A stretch of DNA of 64,000 nt from NCBI GenBank assembly GCA_039621445.1, contig CP154956.1, forward strand, positions 1,534,719 through 1,598,718, written 5' to 3'. Every line of letters begins with the position of its first letter. Position 1 is the first letter of the stretch. The notes below the pieces were generated by a model. The model ran no database searches. It saw only the letters and a list, made by a program, of their open reading frames with translations, and was not told the origin of the DNA. Position numbers and translations under genes: made by a program. Shown in pieces: positions 42,455 to 53,627 of the stretch. Source of the stretch: Euglena gracilis. Taxonomy: Eukaryota; Euglenida; Euglenophyceae; Euglenales.

Positions 42455-44275
42455 TTGTGGTTACTACGGTCCGCACCACACATTCCTTTACTTGGAGCTA
42501 CAATTTTGATTTTACAATTAGTGCAAACATACAAATATTTTCGTGTGTGCACACTTCGTTGCCTGCGTACAATGTTACCGTACAATGCCTTATTTCTCTG
42601 ATTCCCCACAGCTCAGTACTTGCTCTTATTTTCTTTCTCTCAAGATGGATGCTGGAGGAAGGGGACCTTGTCCCCCATCCTCCCAACCGTATGTTCCCCC
42701 TGGACAACCTCCTACGGGAGGACCCCCTCACCCACAACCTCCTTCGGGAGGACGAGGACTTGCACTCCCTCGTGGAGGGCAAGTCCCCGTTCGGCATGTA
42801 CAAGCTGCTTCGGCAGCAAGGCCCGTAGTGGCAGCCCCTCAGGTACAAGCTGTTGCGGCAGCAAGGCCCGTAGTGGCAAAGCCCCCTGTGACTCAACATG
42901 CGGTTCCACATGTTGCTCCAGAACAAACTACAATTGGTGGCTTAAAATCTCAAAAAATGACTCCACAACAAACAGAATCTGCCTATGAACAGTTTGTGGT
43001 GCCGCAACCGCGGCCCCCGAGAAGATACGATATGGCTAGTAGCAGTAGCCAACGCGCTGCTTTTGCGGCGGTAGAACAACAATATGTCCAATATGAACAA
43101 CAACATTTGGCTGAACAACTTCGTAGTCGTTATTACCCCTCAAAACATCCACAAGGGCAGTATGCCGCACAACAACCACAAGGGCAGCATGCCACACAAC
43201 CACATCCCCAAAGGCAGTATGCCGCTCCCGTGATGCGTCGGTTCCCCAAGTACATGGGTGAACTGACAACGGCTTCAACAGATTGAATTCGTAACGCTCT
43301 GCACATGTGCGCAGAGGACATACCGGATCCCTTCATCCGAGTGATGTGGGATTCGTACTGCCGACAATTGCTTGCAACCGCCAACAAACCTATCGCCACC
43401 TGGGAAATGTGGTCCCAGAGTACGATAGCAGGTAGAATCTTCTTCCAACCCGGAGAATCCGGATTTCGAGACAACGTAACCCTCAAGGACCTGGGAGTCC
43501 TGGTCCCGCCTGTGCTCCGCGGTTTGCACCCAGTGGGTGCTTACGTGGAACACATGCGCCGCTATACCACTCACAGAAAGTGAGATGGGTGATGTCCAAA
43601 TGCAAGGACCAATATGCTTACCACAACAACGTTTTACCTCTCCCCCACGCATGCCGCCTTCCCGGAACTGGGAAGCTGGTATGCAGTCACAATACGCAAT
43701 GGAGGCCAAAGAGCCATACGATGAAAACTACACGGACGAAGTGGCCGAAGAGCCTTATTACGAGTATACAACGGCAGAACCTGAGCCGGAGTATACCATG
43801 GAAACAGACGAACCACCTCAACCAGCAGATCAACCACCACAACCCGTACAATCCCAACCACAACAATCTGTACAACCTCAACCACAACCACCGACAACCC
43901 CCGCCGTACCGCTGCCGGAACCGACAGCGATATGGGTTGTCGGAGAAAACCGCCTGCGTCCCGTAGAGGACAGCATTCACTATGAACAAGTTCCACAATC
44001 TGGGGATTTCCCTTACACAACCAAAGGCGAACAATACCTTCCCCTCGACAAAATTTACGAACTTGGATCCCATTTGGGAGCCATCAACGTAAAAGGTGTG
44101 ATAATGGATGGAATTGGACCAACTTCCAAAATTTTGGGTATATCCTGTGCCGCCAGTATCTCAATCTACTCCGGCACCACAAACAACAACGGTACAAGCG
44201 GTTTCGACTGCGCAATCCACCTCAACTCCACCTGCCGCAGCTGCAGCAAGCTCAAACCGACCTGTAGTGTACGTC
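42455..44275 (+). pseudogene. ORF3 N-terminal part of A3, cut by AZ
   Basis: The ORF3 leader is followed by a splice-acceptor-like CCCCACAG (AG 42610-42611) and the ATG at 42645-42647 (MDAGGRGPCPPSS). The Pro/Ala/Val-rich N-terminus, a Gln-rich stretch and domain alpha (RNALHMCAEDIPDPFIRVMWDSYCRQLLATANKPIATWEMW) are present. A TGA at ~43284 and a frameshift at ~43580 break it. At 44275 the LTR of AZ begins within an Ala/Pro-rich linker, so A3 is the insertion target of AZ. It lies in the opposite orientation to A4 and shares ~0.7 kb with A2 (38.3-39.0 kb) as an inverted repeat. Confidence 0.75.
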
Positions 44276-44677
44276 CAAGGACTTCCCTTTGACCCCTTTT
44301 GCCCCGGAAAAGCCTGTTTCGCTTTCTCCTGGTGCGCACCTACTTAGATGACTAAAAATCCTTGGAGTAACAAAGCCCTTTTTCCCAATTCCCCTATGCT
44401 AAGGCAGAGCACAAAGCAAGTCGCTGTGTAAGGATTTTCCTTCACAGTCGTGTTCAGTCCTTTTCAGAGGTTTATCCTCTTACTTCAAAACAATCAGAAT
44501 GTGAAGAATAGAATACCACCTGTGAGGAAAAGAGATCACGCGAGCACGTGTGATACGTGTCGCTAATTCCCATAGGATCTGCCACGATCGTCAGGCTGTG
44601 TTCATCACAGCCGTCAGATTGTGACGGATCCAGACTCTACAGGTTTCCTACAGAGCTGGGATCGTGCCTGGTACACA
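44276..44677 (-). repeat. AZ 3' LTR (402 bp)
   Basis: Minus strand starts TGTGTACCAGGCACGATCCC after the polypurine tract and ends GGACGTACACT. These are the same terminal motifs as the 432-bp LTRs of A0/A1, but most of the interior differs. Its outer end interrupts ORF3 of A3. The partner 5' LTR is not in the window, so no target duplication can be tested. Confidence 0.75.
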
Positions 44678-44687
44678 TCCCCCTCCC
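44678..44687 (-). promoter_or_regulatory. Polypurine tract of AZ
   Basis: Minus strand GGGAGGGGGA immediately before TGTGTACC, identical to the tract of A0. The preceding 3' UTR (44688-45576) has no gene that I can support; it contains an AT-rich TATATATGTATAGTATA stretch near 45495. Confidence 0.75.
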
Positions 44688-45576
44688 AGGGCTATGCCCG
44701 ATTTCCTTCTTGGACCAGGTCATCCCAGGTCTCGTCTGGATTTCGGACACAGTCCTGATCAGGTTCTGCTTTCCAGAACACGGATCTCTTTTCTCCACAG
44801 GGGCGCAACCCAAAAACCCGAAAACGCGCAAAAGGTTACCGCTTATCGCGGTTACCTATTAGCCATGTCGGCTTAGGGGTGCGAAAAAGCCCACTGTGGG
44901 AAACGGGGCTTGGCAGGTTTCCTGACAAAGTGTCCCATCCACCCACTTTGGGTGTGCCAAAGGCACGCGGGGTTGGTCAAGCGATTCGCTGAAAACCCGA
45001 GGGGAGAGGTGTGGAAGGGGGGGGCAGGCTCCTATCCTGGTCATACCCGGATAGGGCTCCTAGGCGGTCATATTCGCACTAGGAAACAAAAGCCTACTTA
45101 CAAACCCGACTGCCGGCGACAGCTTTGCGGGGGTGGGGGGAAAGTAGGGAGGAGAGGGGGGCTGGCTTATGCCAGAACAGAATTTTTGCTGTCTGGCAGC
45201 CTTAAGGGGCCTTAGGGCCGAAAAGTGACAAGTTGGCCTATTATTACGGCGTGCGCGCTGTGTGCTGTGCGTCACTTAGCGGCTTGCCAGGTTTCCCGGC
45301 TGCCAAGGTCTTCACAGCAGTAGCTCCTTCACGACGCAATAAGAGGCGATTACCTCTTGCAGACGGTTTCCGTCCGCGTGGCCAGTGTGGTGGGTGGTGG
45401 CGGGGGGGGGGGGCTCTTGGATGCTTCCATCCAGAGCGTAGAGTGACACAGACCCAGGTTCATCCCAGGGCTGTTTAGCGATTTCCGCTACCAGTGTATA
45501 TATATGTATAGTATATGGATGTCCAGGCTCCATGAAGGCACTTACCTTACATGAGCCTGGTAATGCCATTTCGGCA

Positions 45577-48500
45577 TTACATCCGTTCCAGCCGCCAATA
45601 ATCATGGCGGGAGTCCAAGGGATCTTCCACAAGGACCATCTGGAATTGTGGTGGTGGTGGCCTATCTACGAGCCAGGTTTCTGGCGATTCGTATTCGAAA
45701 TCAGGTGCCACCCAGTCCCGAACCCATCCTTCGGGGACTGTGTGCTTGGTTATACTCGCTCTTTCCGCGAGGAACCATTGCAGCTTCTCCCAGAATTTCC
45801 TGGGCAGAGTGGCTGGCCAGATGAAGTGATTCATCCGTGGGTGATTGGCTGACACCTGCGGGGCATTCCCCGGGTGGAAGTCAATCGGCATGTGATACGC
45901 ACATTCCGCGCGGACTGTATGGGGTCGTAATACGGCCCCAAGCCAGTCTTTCCAGGTCATCCGGTGTTCTTCGGGTGGCCATTGTGGCAGGCACCAGCGA
46001 CCGTTTCGGTCCTGGGTTGTGAACAGGCGGAAAAATATATTTTCCCTGTCCGCTGTCTCCCAGAGGTAAGGTAATCTTACCCCTGCTTCCTCAGCAGCAA
46101 GGCGTATCGCCCCACTGTCGATCTGCCACCCACGGGCCATTCCCGTGTGGCGGTAGTCGTCCAGCTTGGGGTTGGAGTACTTGAAAAAATCCTTGTACTT
46201 TTTGTGCAAGGTGGAGTATTCCTCCAGTGGCTTCTGGGCACTTGGCACGATTGTGCGAACTGCGCCTTCCGCAGTTTGCCAGAAGGTACCTCGAAGGCAG
46301 TTGACGCAGAGAACTGGTACATTCGTACCATCTCGGTCGGTGTAACTGAAATTGTGCTTGTGGGTCCAACTGTCCACGCACTTGGCGCATACCAAGGCGG
46401 CACAGTTGGGGATGTATACATCCTTGTGGAACGATTTCCGATCCACAGGGTTGCACACATGGACGAGGGGTAATCCCAGGTCAGGTGCACTGTTATACAT
46501 CTTGTGGCATACAGTGCAAAGCCACACAAAACGGTTTTCCGTTGTTTTGTCGATGAGGAATTCCTCACCGAAGTATTGGGCCAAAACACGGGGGATCTGG
46601 AATTGTAATAATTCCAGGTCACGTTCTGATCAAAGGACCATTTTCGGCCCTGACAGAACAGTGGCTCAATCCACCGGTTGAGGCATTGCTGTGTCCTCAG
46701 TTTGTGGTCGATCATCATGTACCTGTTTTTCAGGTCATGAATATCAGGGTCATCCTGATTGACGGCGTTCCAGTCGATGATAACTTCGTCTTCCGAAGGT
46801 GTCTCGGCTGTTGAGGCGCGGGATTTTCCTTGCCCCTTTGACGAAGGTTTCGGCTGTGAGGTTTTCCCATAGCCGGATGATGTGACGTGCGTGAATCCTT
46901 GTCCCGAGGTTAATCCCCGAGAGGAGGATGCAGCACTCTGGCCGCCAGCACCACCACCGCCTTTCGGTGGGGGCTGATCACCAGATCTCGGTGCGGGCTT
47001 ACAAGGTGCGGCGGCCGGCTTTGATTTTGCCGGGGCCTTCGGGCTTCCGGTTTCCGGAGCATTCGAGGGCCGCCGATCAGCGTCGCGCTTGCTTGCCCAG
47101 GTGCGTGGAGACGCTTGGGACGGGGGTCTTTTCCCCGACACCGAGCGTCGTTGACCTTCAGCAGGGGGTTCCCGAGCTGAGGGTCGTCCTACGCGTTCCA
47201 TTGCGGCTTCCGTGGGTTTCCCAGGGGTAGCCGTGGGGGATGGTGTAGATGTAGGCTTGGTCTGCGCACTTCGCGCTGGTTGAGCCTGTGGTGGGGGCAT
47301 GGACGTCCGCTCAGCCTGTTTTTCAGGCGCCGGTGTCCGTGTACCCGGGTGCTTTGGTGCAGTGGCTGTGGATGTGCGTTGAGGTGCGGGTTCATCCCGT
47401 GCCTCGGATGGCGCTACCGGTGCAGATACAGGTTCATCCTGAACTGGCACGGTTGGTGTCGTCTCCACTGCCATTGCTGTCTGTTCGCCTTCCGTCCGTG
47501 TCGCTTCCGACACCGGCGGTGGCGCCGCCGCTGGGGGAGGTTCATCCTCCACCATGGCTGTTGTGTCATGTGTGTCTTCTGTCGGCTGGGCAGCTTCCGC
47601 CGCAGCCGTGGAAGAACTGGCCGCAGTGCCACGTGGAGTGACAACTGCGATCAGGGACCGCAAACCACCGAGTACGCGTCCGCCCAGCGAGGTGCGCCGT
47701 TCAGGTTCTTCACCTGAAGTGGGCTCCTCCGCTGGCTCCTCTGCCGACGGGGTTTCCCCGGAAACAGGGAGCTTGAGGCGTAATACCTCAGGCGTGTGGG
47801 GTACCGTCTCCGGCGGGTTTTCCCGTGGAGGGGTCGGTACACCTGTCGTACTCAGTGCAGTGGGTGACTGTGGGACAGGTGTCATTTCACCGGTCGACGA
47901 TCCTGGGCGCTGGGCAGTTTCTGCCACAGTGTCCAGCATCACGATCGATGGGCTACGGGTTTCCCGTGCCGGAGGTTCCGCTGGCTGAGGTTCATCCTCG
48001 GCCATGGGGACCGTTTCTTCCTCCTCCTCCGCTTCCGGAGGGTAGTCCTCTGTGTGGAGTTGTGCTGCAGTACGCGGGTCTTTTCCGCTTCTGTAGCACC
48101 CTTGTGCGTCGGACAGGCGGTAAAAGATTATACTTTCACTCCTGTCAGAGTTGGGGTATGGGGGCGGCCACGACGCTCTCACCCAGCTTCCGGGTGGAGG
48201 TTGCGGTTCGTCCTCGTTGATCAGGCAGAGGTCCTCCCACTGCGATCGAAGGTTCCATCCCATACCCTGCTCTCCTGTGTCTTCCAGGAAAGCGGGCAAT
48301 GGGACCGCATACCGAGTGTGGCTTACCTCGCGTGCTGCGAAGAAAGGTTCGAACTCCTTCCAGTCGAGGATATCCCCGAACTGGGTGTCCAGGTGATACC
48401 GCAGGCCACTTTCTGCCTGCTCCCATTCCGGCCGCAGGTTCATCCTGCGTCGGTCTGGGTCGTGAGGTCTGGCGTCCACCTCGGTGTATCCCCGAGCTAA

Positions 48501-51014
48501 CCACTTCCTGTGGATATCCACATCAGTGGTCATCTGTTCCAGGAAATAAATGTAGACTTCCAGGACGTAGGTAATCCACGCCCTGTGCCAGTACTGTTGT
48601 AGCAGAAATATTTTCTGCCGGTGCTGTTTCAGCACCTTTCGATCTTGTGTCCCAATCTGAGGATTCCGGCACTGATGCAGGAGGAATCTCCTGGTCGGCT
48701 GGCTGCCGGCACTTTCGGCAGTCGGAGGCGGTTTTCCGCGTTCTCCGAAACCCCAGAAGTCAGCAATGTGAACTTCTTTGCAAAACTGGCATTCCAGTTT
48801 GTACCGCTGGGGGTACGCGAGGTCGACGTCCAGCACCTTGAACAGCGTGCCATACATGCTGTCCAAGTATACTTGGAGGTTGCGTGTGAACATTACCGCA
48901 GCCTGCGCCTGGAGTTTCTCCGGCAGGGGGTAATATTTCCACTGGATTCCCCGTGCTCCGACGGAATACATGTGGTTGAAGATTTCCTTCAACTGTGCTA
49001 CGAACGTTTCGTCGTCAGGACATGTTCCCAAACAGTCGGCATACGTATGACCGTTTCGGTCGGTAAAGATGCCGAAGTTCTGGCAGGGGTATCCCAACCA
49101 GAACCACAGCTCCCAGAAACCGGACATCCGGTCTAGGACAATTTCATCCGAATGAGGGTATCCCTCAAACGCATAAAGTTCGGAACTGTAGAAAAAACGT
49201 TTGCAGTGATCGTACATACGATTCTGCACCACTTCGAGCACCGCATCCGGTGGTCGGTGGATCACGTTGCTTGCGTGTGTAAACTGCCGGAGATCTTCGT
49301 CGATTTTCGGCCAGATCTCCTGCAGGTAGGTGAATACTACGGTAACGTCATCGTCCTTCGTTTTCGAAGGTTCGGCGGCTTTTCCGCCCTTGCCTGCTGG
49401 GGGTCCGGCAGATTTTCCGCCTTTGCCTGGAGTTGGCCAAGCGGCTTTTCCGCCTTTGCCAGGTGGGGCTTTCCCACCTTTCTCCTGGCCTTTTCCTTTC
49501 CCCTTACCCTTGCCCTTACCTTTACCCTTACCCTTTGTGTTAGACAGCCATTCGAATGTCGCCCAGTAATCCCAGTATTCTGGGTCTTCTGGCGTAAACA
49601 CAGGGTAAGTCACGGATTCCGTGCTTGGCGTTCGAGCAAATTCCTGCTCAGCGTCACCACGATTCGAGTAAACCGGTGCGACTGGGGATGGTCGGGTTTC
49701 CCGACGTGCCCGTTCTGCCGTCACGTCAGGCGCTGGCGGAGCTTCCTCCTCAGCGTCGACGTGCATCGCCGCGGGCGGATTTTCCGACCTCGGCGAGCGG
49801 CGCTGTGGCTGCGGCGTCAGATTTTCTGGGCCACGGTCACGCTTGCCGGCGGCAGAGCTTGAGGGCCGTGCTAGAGGCGCTTCCGCCACAGCAACGTCCT
49901 GCTGTCGCGCTGGTTGACTTGATCGTGATGGAGCTGGGACTCCTGTGAGAGCCGACACAACAGCGTCATACTGCTGGCGCTCTTCTCGTGTCATTTCCGC
50001 CCGGGCAGGGTATCCCTGGCCGGCGGAAACAGGGGGACGACGTGCTATTTGTCGTTGGATTGTCACAGCATATTCATACTGTTGACGCTCCTCCTCAGTC
50101 TCGAACGGCCGTCCAGTCCACGGGTTAACGGGTTCATCCCGTGCCGGGGGAACTGGTGCCGCGCGAGGCGCCGCCGCGGCTTCCCGCGGACGAGCGCTTC
50201 GGGTCGCGTCAGACGTCGGGGGAGGGTTTCCCTCCGCAGGACGTCGTGGGATAGGGTCAGGTATGGTTGGGTGGGGTTGAGGTGGATACACGTACTGATC
50301 CCGTGGCATTGGCGCCTCCTGGGGGTAATCCCCAGAGACGGTGTACTGAGACACAGGCTCCTGCGCAGGATAATCCCGCCGGGGCATGCGCTCAGGTGAT
50401 CGAAAAATACTTTCTTTCACACGTGGGTGTTCACTCCGGACAGGTGCTTCCACTGTCTCTTCCTCGGGTAATCCGGGGGAGTGAGCACGAAAATGTGCCG
50501 TGTAAGTGCCAACTGGTGGTACCTGCCGTGCGACCTGTGGCGGGACTTCCACGCCCAGGTCACGCATGGTAATGTCCGCCGCGAATCCCGACGCGTCCGG
50601 GTCGGTGTAATACACCAGACCGGTCATCGTCGCCTGGGCGCACATACACCACAGGGCCGGAGGGGTATTCGCGATGGTCAAAATTTTACGGCAGTGGTCA
50701 TCCCGCAATGCCTGGGTAAGTTGGTCTGGTGCCGGGTTTGCGCTCATACGCATAACCCGGCTCATCGTCTCCGCCGTGCGGTGGATCATCACACCCGCGT
50801 ACGGTGGGAGGCGACGAGAGCCTGATGGCTGAGATGGCCGCGCTTCCGCGGGCATCTGGGTCATCCTGCTACTGCTGCTGGCTTCAGGGTTTCCCTGAGC
50901 CGCAGTCCGTGCAGGTGGCTGTGTACCGTATCGGTACGCATACTGGTCAGGTTGAGGGTGAGTGGTGGGGTGGTAAGGCGGTCCTCCGCCTGGCTCCCTT
51001 CCACCGGGCAGCAT
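45577..51014 (-). CDS. ORF3 of AZ, ~1,810 aa protein of unknown function
   Basis: The ATG at 51014-51012 is the first after the splice-acceptor-like site, 163 nt past the Pol stop. The frame is open for ~1,470 codons to ~46600, where a C5 run shifts it by one; the true C-terminus is then 45577-46584. The protein has a Pro-rich N-terminus, then domain alpha (~68-185; HRTAETMSRVMRMSANPAPD, VTMRDLGVEVPP-like). A Pro/Arg-rich linker and a (KG)n tract (~490-505) lead to domain beta (~555-930; SGFWELWFWLGYPCQNFG, ECQFCKE, LLHQC). An acidic Ser/Thr/Pro linker follows (~935-1400). Domain gamma (~1410-1811) has CTVC, HVC, CAKC and CVNC, a possible two-zinc module, and NHPRMNHFIWPATLPRKFWEKLQ. I see no signal peptide or clear membrane segment, so it is not an obvious Env. 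I recognise no family. Confidence 0.75.
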
Positions 51015-51105
51015 GATACCGCCCGGGGTCGGTACGGTGGGATGGTTTGGTTTGGTGGTTGTAAGTGGGTAAGGGTAACCGCTTGAGTATTAGTTGCTAA
51101 AAAGT

Positions 51106-51135
51106 CTGCGGAAAGAAAGAATGATAAGAATCAAT
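51106..51135 (-). promoter_or_regulatory. Possible 3' splice site upstream of AZ ORF3
   Basis: Minus strand TTCTTTCTTTCCGCAG, AG at 51107-51106, 92 nt before the ORF3 ATG and just after the Pol stop at 51177. It has a strong pyrimidine tract. The position matches the unrelated-looking site in A2/A3, so an acceptor at this place is shared by both subfamilies. Confidence 0.55.
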
Positions 51136-51176
51136 GATAAAAAGAAGAGAAAACAACGTGGGTTTCCCATGCGTTC

Positions 51177-53621
51177 TCAAAAACTTGTCATGGAAACATC
51201 AATGTTATGCTTCTTGTTCCACAGCTTCCAATCCTGCTGGACATACCCAACAAAACTGGTTGCTGGCTCCCAAGTGTCCTCCTCGGGCCCATACCCTCTC
51301 CAGCGGACCTTCCAAAGGTGCATACCTTTGTCGATTTTGTGATCGATAATTTTATCGACTACAAAGTCGTCCGTCTCAGGTAATCTGGAACGGGGTTTGA
51401 AGTGCAAACACGGGATGGGTTTCCCATCCGGTGGCGACAGGTATGGTTTGAAGTCGTCCATATGAACGTCCTCAACACCATTCGGTAATGCAACCTTGTA
51501 ACGCCCGCTGGTACCTAGTCTTTCTAGGATTTCGCAGGGGCCGAGCCAGAGGGGGTCCAGCTTGGAAGACTGCATGCGAGTGCGGCTATTCCGCACCCAC
51601 ACGCGGTCACCGGGACTATACACAGGTGACTTGAAATTCTGCAAAAACGATTTCCGTTTGGTTGCATGAATATCAGTCACGCGCTTCTGGACTGCAGAAC
51701 GTAGATTTTCTACTTCCGCAAACCAGGTCTCGCAACTGACACTCGTTCGGGCGGGTCTCTCCGAAGGGACATCCCCTATGGCCGGAGGGTCCCGTCCGAA
51801 AACTAATTTATAGGGGGAGTGAGGCAAAACCAACCCTGGTAGGGTATTGATATAAAACAAAGACCATGGTAGAACTGATATCCAGTTGCTGCGCGAGTCA
51901 GCCAGTGAAAGGCGAAGCATATTCACGACGGATTTCACGGCTGCCTCGGCTCTACCATTGCCTTTGGGTCGGTATATAATGGAAAAATGTTGCTCGATTC
52001 CGAGTAAACCGCACAAAGTGGTGAAAAACCTTGAAGAAATCAAATGGTCTTGATCACTCACGATTTCATTCGGTAAACCCATTAAGCAAATGCATTTCTC
52101 CAAAAATATAGTTGCCAAACTTTGGGCAGTCAACCCTGACTTCTGGCATGGAATGGCTACAATGTACCTACTCAGCCTGCAGACGACAACAAAAACGTAA
52201 TCGTAAATTCTGTCGTCCGTTCCTTTGCACGGTTCTAATTCCAGAAAATCCATGCAGAGGGATGTAAAAATGTCAGGGGGTACGGGGAAAAAGTCCATCG
52301 TACCAGGGGGGGTACCTCTGCGGGGTTTTACCGCTTGACAAATTTGGCACCGTTGCGCTATTCGCAAACAGCGTGAGTAAAGCTCTTTCTCGCTCAGGGT
52401 TGTGCAATACCTGCGGCCCACCAACGAAAGAAGTTTGGGGGCCCCAGGGTGACCGTGGTTGTGATAACACAAAATCACATCATCAACCAGGTCCTGGGGG
52501 ATACAATATTTGTAACCCGATTCATTGCGAAAAACCAACCGTAAAGGTGAAAGAGTGTAATTGTCCAGCACTTCGCCATTACGAAGTCTGGTGACAATGG
52601 TGTCATACACCGGGTCACGACTATAATCCCATTCGCGAAAGAACAGTGGGGAAGGGGACTCCGTGCGCGTAATACGCCGGGGTCCGGACGTGCTTCCACG
52701 TCGGCGCCTTCCGCGCACTGGTGCGATCAGGAATAGTTGTGAAACGGGAAAAGAATCCAAAAGATTATCCGCAGCGTCGTTTCGACGTGCGTATTCGTCA
52801 GCTTCCTGACTTCCATGAAAAGTCGCGTCTCCCTCATCCGGGTTCCCAGGGTAATACCAAGGGGCCCGACTGAGCGGATCCGCTACTTTTTGTGTGTGAC
52901 CAGGGGTATAAATAACCACAAGGTTGAATTGACTCAAGAACTCATGCCATCTGCATCGCCTTCCGACCGATGACATGGCCTTGTTCAAATCCTCGGTGTA
53001 CCAGTGTTGGAGACTCTCATGGTCGGTCTTGACGAGGATCTGGACGAGGCTGCTGGCTACCCAGCTTCGGAATTTCTGGAGTATGAGCACGATTGCGTAG
53101 GTTTCCTTCTCGCGTATACTCCATTTGACTTGACCTTTTCCATCGTCGCCCTGTAACTTTCTGCTGAAGAAAGCCACAGGTCGGAGCTCATTCGCCGCAT
53201 TATGCTGGCTAAGAACTCCGCCAACAGCGTAATCGCTGCTGTCGACTTCCAACACGTATGGTTTGTACGGGTCCGCGATTTCGAGGACAACATTCTCCAA
53301 AAGCAAAACCTTGATTTTCTCAAGGGCCTCGCGCATTTGGTCATCCCAAATGACTTTGGTGTTGTCAACAGCCCGGTTTTTGAGCTGTTTGGTGAGGGGC
53401 ACCGCGATTTTCGCGAAGTCCTTCATATAAATCGCGTAGTATTGGGCTAATCCCAAAAATCCTTTGAGGTGAGTAATCGTTTTGATTACCTCAGGGGTCC
53501 ATTTCTTAATGGCTTCGAGTTTACTCGGAGCGGCTTTCCGCTGTCCATTGCTGAGGATGTGACCGCAAAATGTTATGAGAATCCGAAACAAATGCATTTT
53601 CGCGCCTTTCGCGAAAAGCAC
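51177..53621 (-). CDS. RT connection, RNase H, integrase and chromodomain of AZ
   Basis: 814 aa. It begins in the RT thumb/connection (FCGHILSNGQRKAAPSK, HLKGFLGLAQYYAIYMKDFA). RNase H follows with VDSSDYAVGGVLSQ, KETYAIVLILQKF, VKTDHESLQHW and GHTQKVADPLSR; all acidic residues are present. The integrase zinc domain has CYHNHGH and RCQICQA, and the core has LCMDFLELEP, IVSDQDHLISS and PKGNGRAEAAVKS (D,D,E intact). A GPY/F-like module (WLGPCEILERLGTSGRYKVALPNG) is followed by a chromodomain (DDFVVDKIIDHKIDKG, WKVRWRGYGPEEDTWEPATSF) that keeps its conserved core. The chromodomain would bind a histone mark and steer integration. It is joined to the RT frame upstream by one frameshift at a T/A run (~53626), which may be a sequencing error. 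Confidence 0.9.
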   Translation of the reverse strand: MLFAKGAKMHLFRILITFCGHILSNGQRKAAPSKLEAIKKWTPEVIKTITHLKGFLGLAQYYAIYMKDFAKIAVPLTKQLKNRAVDNTKVIWDDQMREALEKIKVLLLENVVLEIADPYKPYVLEVDSSDYAVGGVLSQHNAANELRPVAFFSRKLQGDDGKGQVKWSIREKETYAIVLILQKFRSWVASSLVQILVKTDHESLQHWYTEDLNKAMSSVGRRCRWHEFLSQFNLVVIYTPGHTQKVADPLSRAPWYYPGNPDEGDATFHGSQEADEYARRNDAADNLLDSFPVSQLFLIAPVRGRRRRGSTSGPRRITRTESPSPLFFREWDYSRDPVYDTIVTRLRNGEVLDNYTLSPLRLVFRNESGYKYCIPQDLVDDVILCYHNHGHPGAPKLLSLVGRRYCTTLSEKELYSRCLRIAQRCQICQAVKPRRGTPPGTMDFFPVPPDIFTSLCMDFLELEPCKGTDDRIYDYVFVVVCRLSRYIVAIPCQKSGLTAQSLATIFLEKCICLMGLPNEIVSDQDHLISSRFFTTLCGLLGIEQHFSIIYRPKGNGRAEAAVKSVVNMLRLSLADSRSNWISVLPWSLFYINTLPGLVLPHSPYKLVFGRDPPAIGDVPSERPARTSVSCETWFAEVENLRSAVQKRVTDIHATKRKSFLQNFKSPVYSPGDRVWVRNSRTRMQSSKLDPLWLGPCEILERLGTSGRYKVALPNGVEDVHMDDFKPYLSPPDGKPIPCLHFKPRSRLPETDDFVVDKIIDHKIDKGMHLWKVRWRGYGPEEDTWEPATSFVGYVQQDWKLWNKKHNIDVSMTSF

Positions 53622-53627
53622 GTGTTT

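Noticed and set aside
49490-49550. Interstitial telomere-like CCCTTA/TTACCC repeats
   Set aside because: The tract is the reverse complement of AAGGG(T/C)-type codons for the (KG)n run in ORF3; it is irregular and in frame, so it is coding low complexity.
45577-51014. ORF3 as a retroviral-type envelope gene
   Set aside because: Position fits, but I see no signal peptide, furin-type site, fusion peptide or C-terminal membrane anchor, and the conserved parts are Cys/His clusters and soluble-looking domains.
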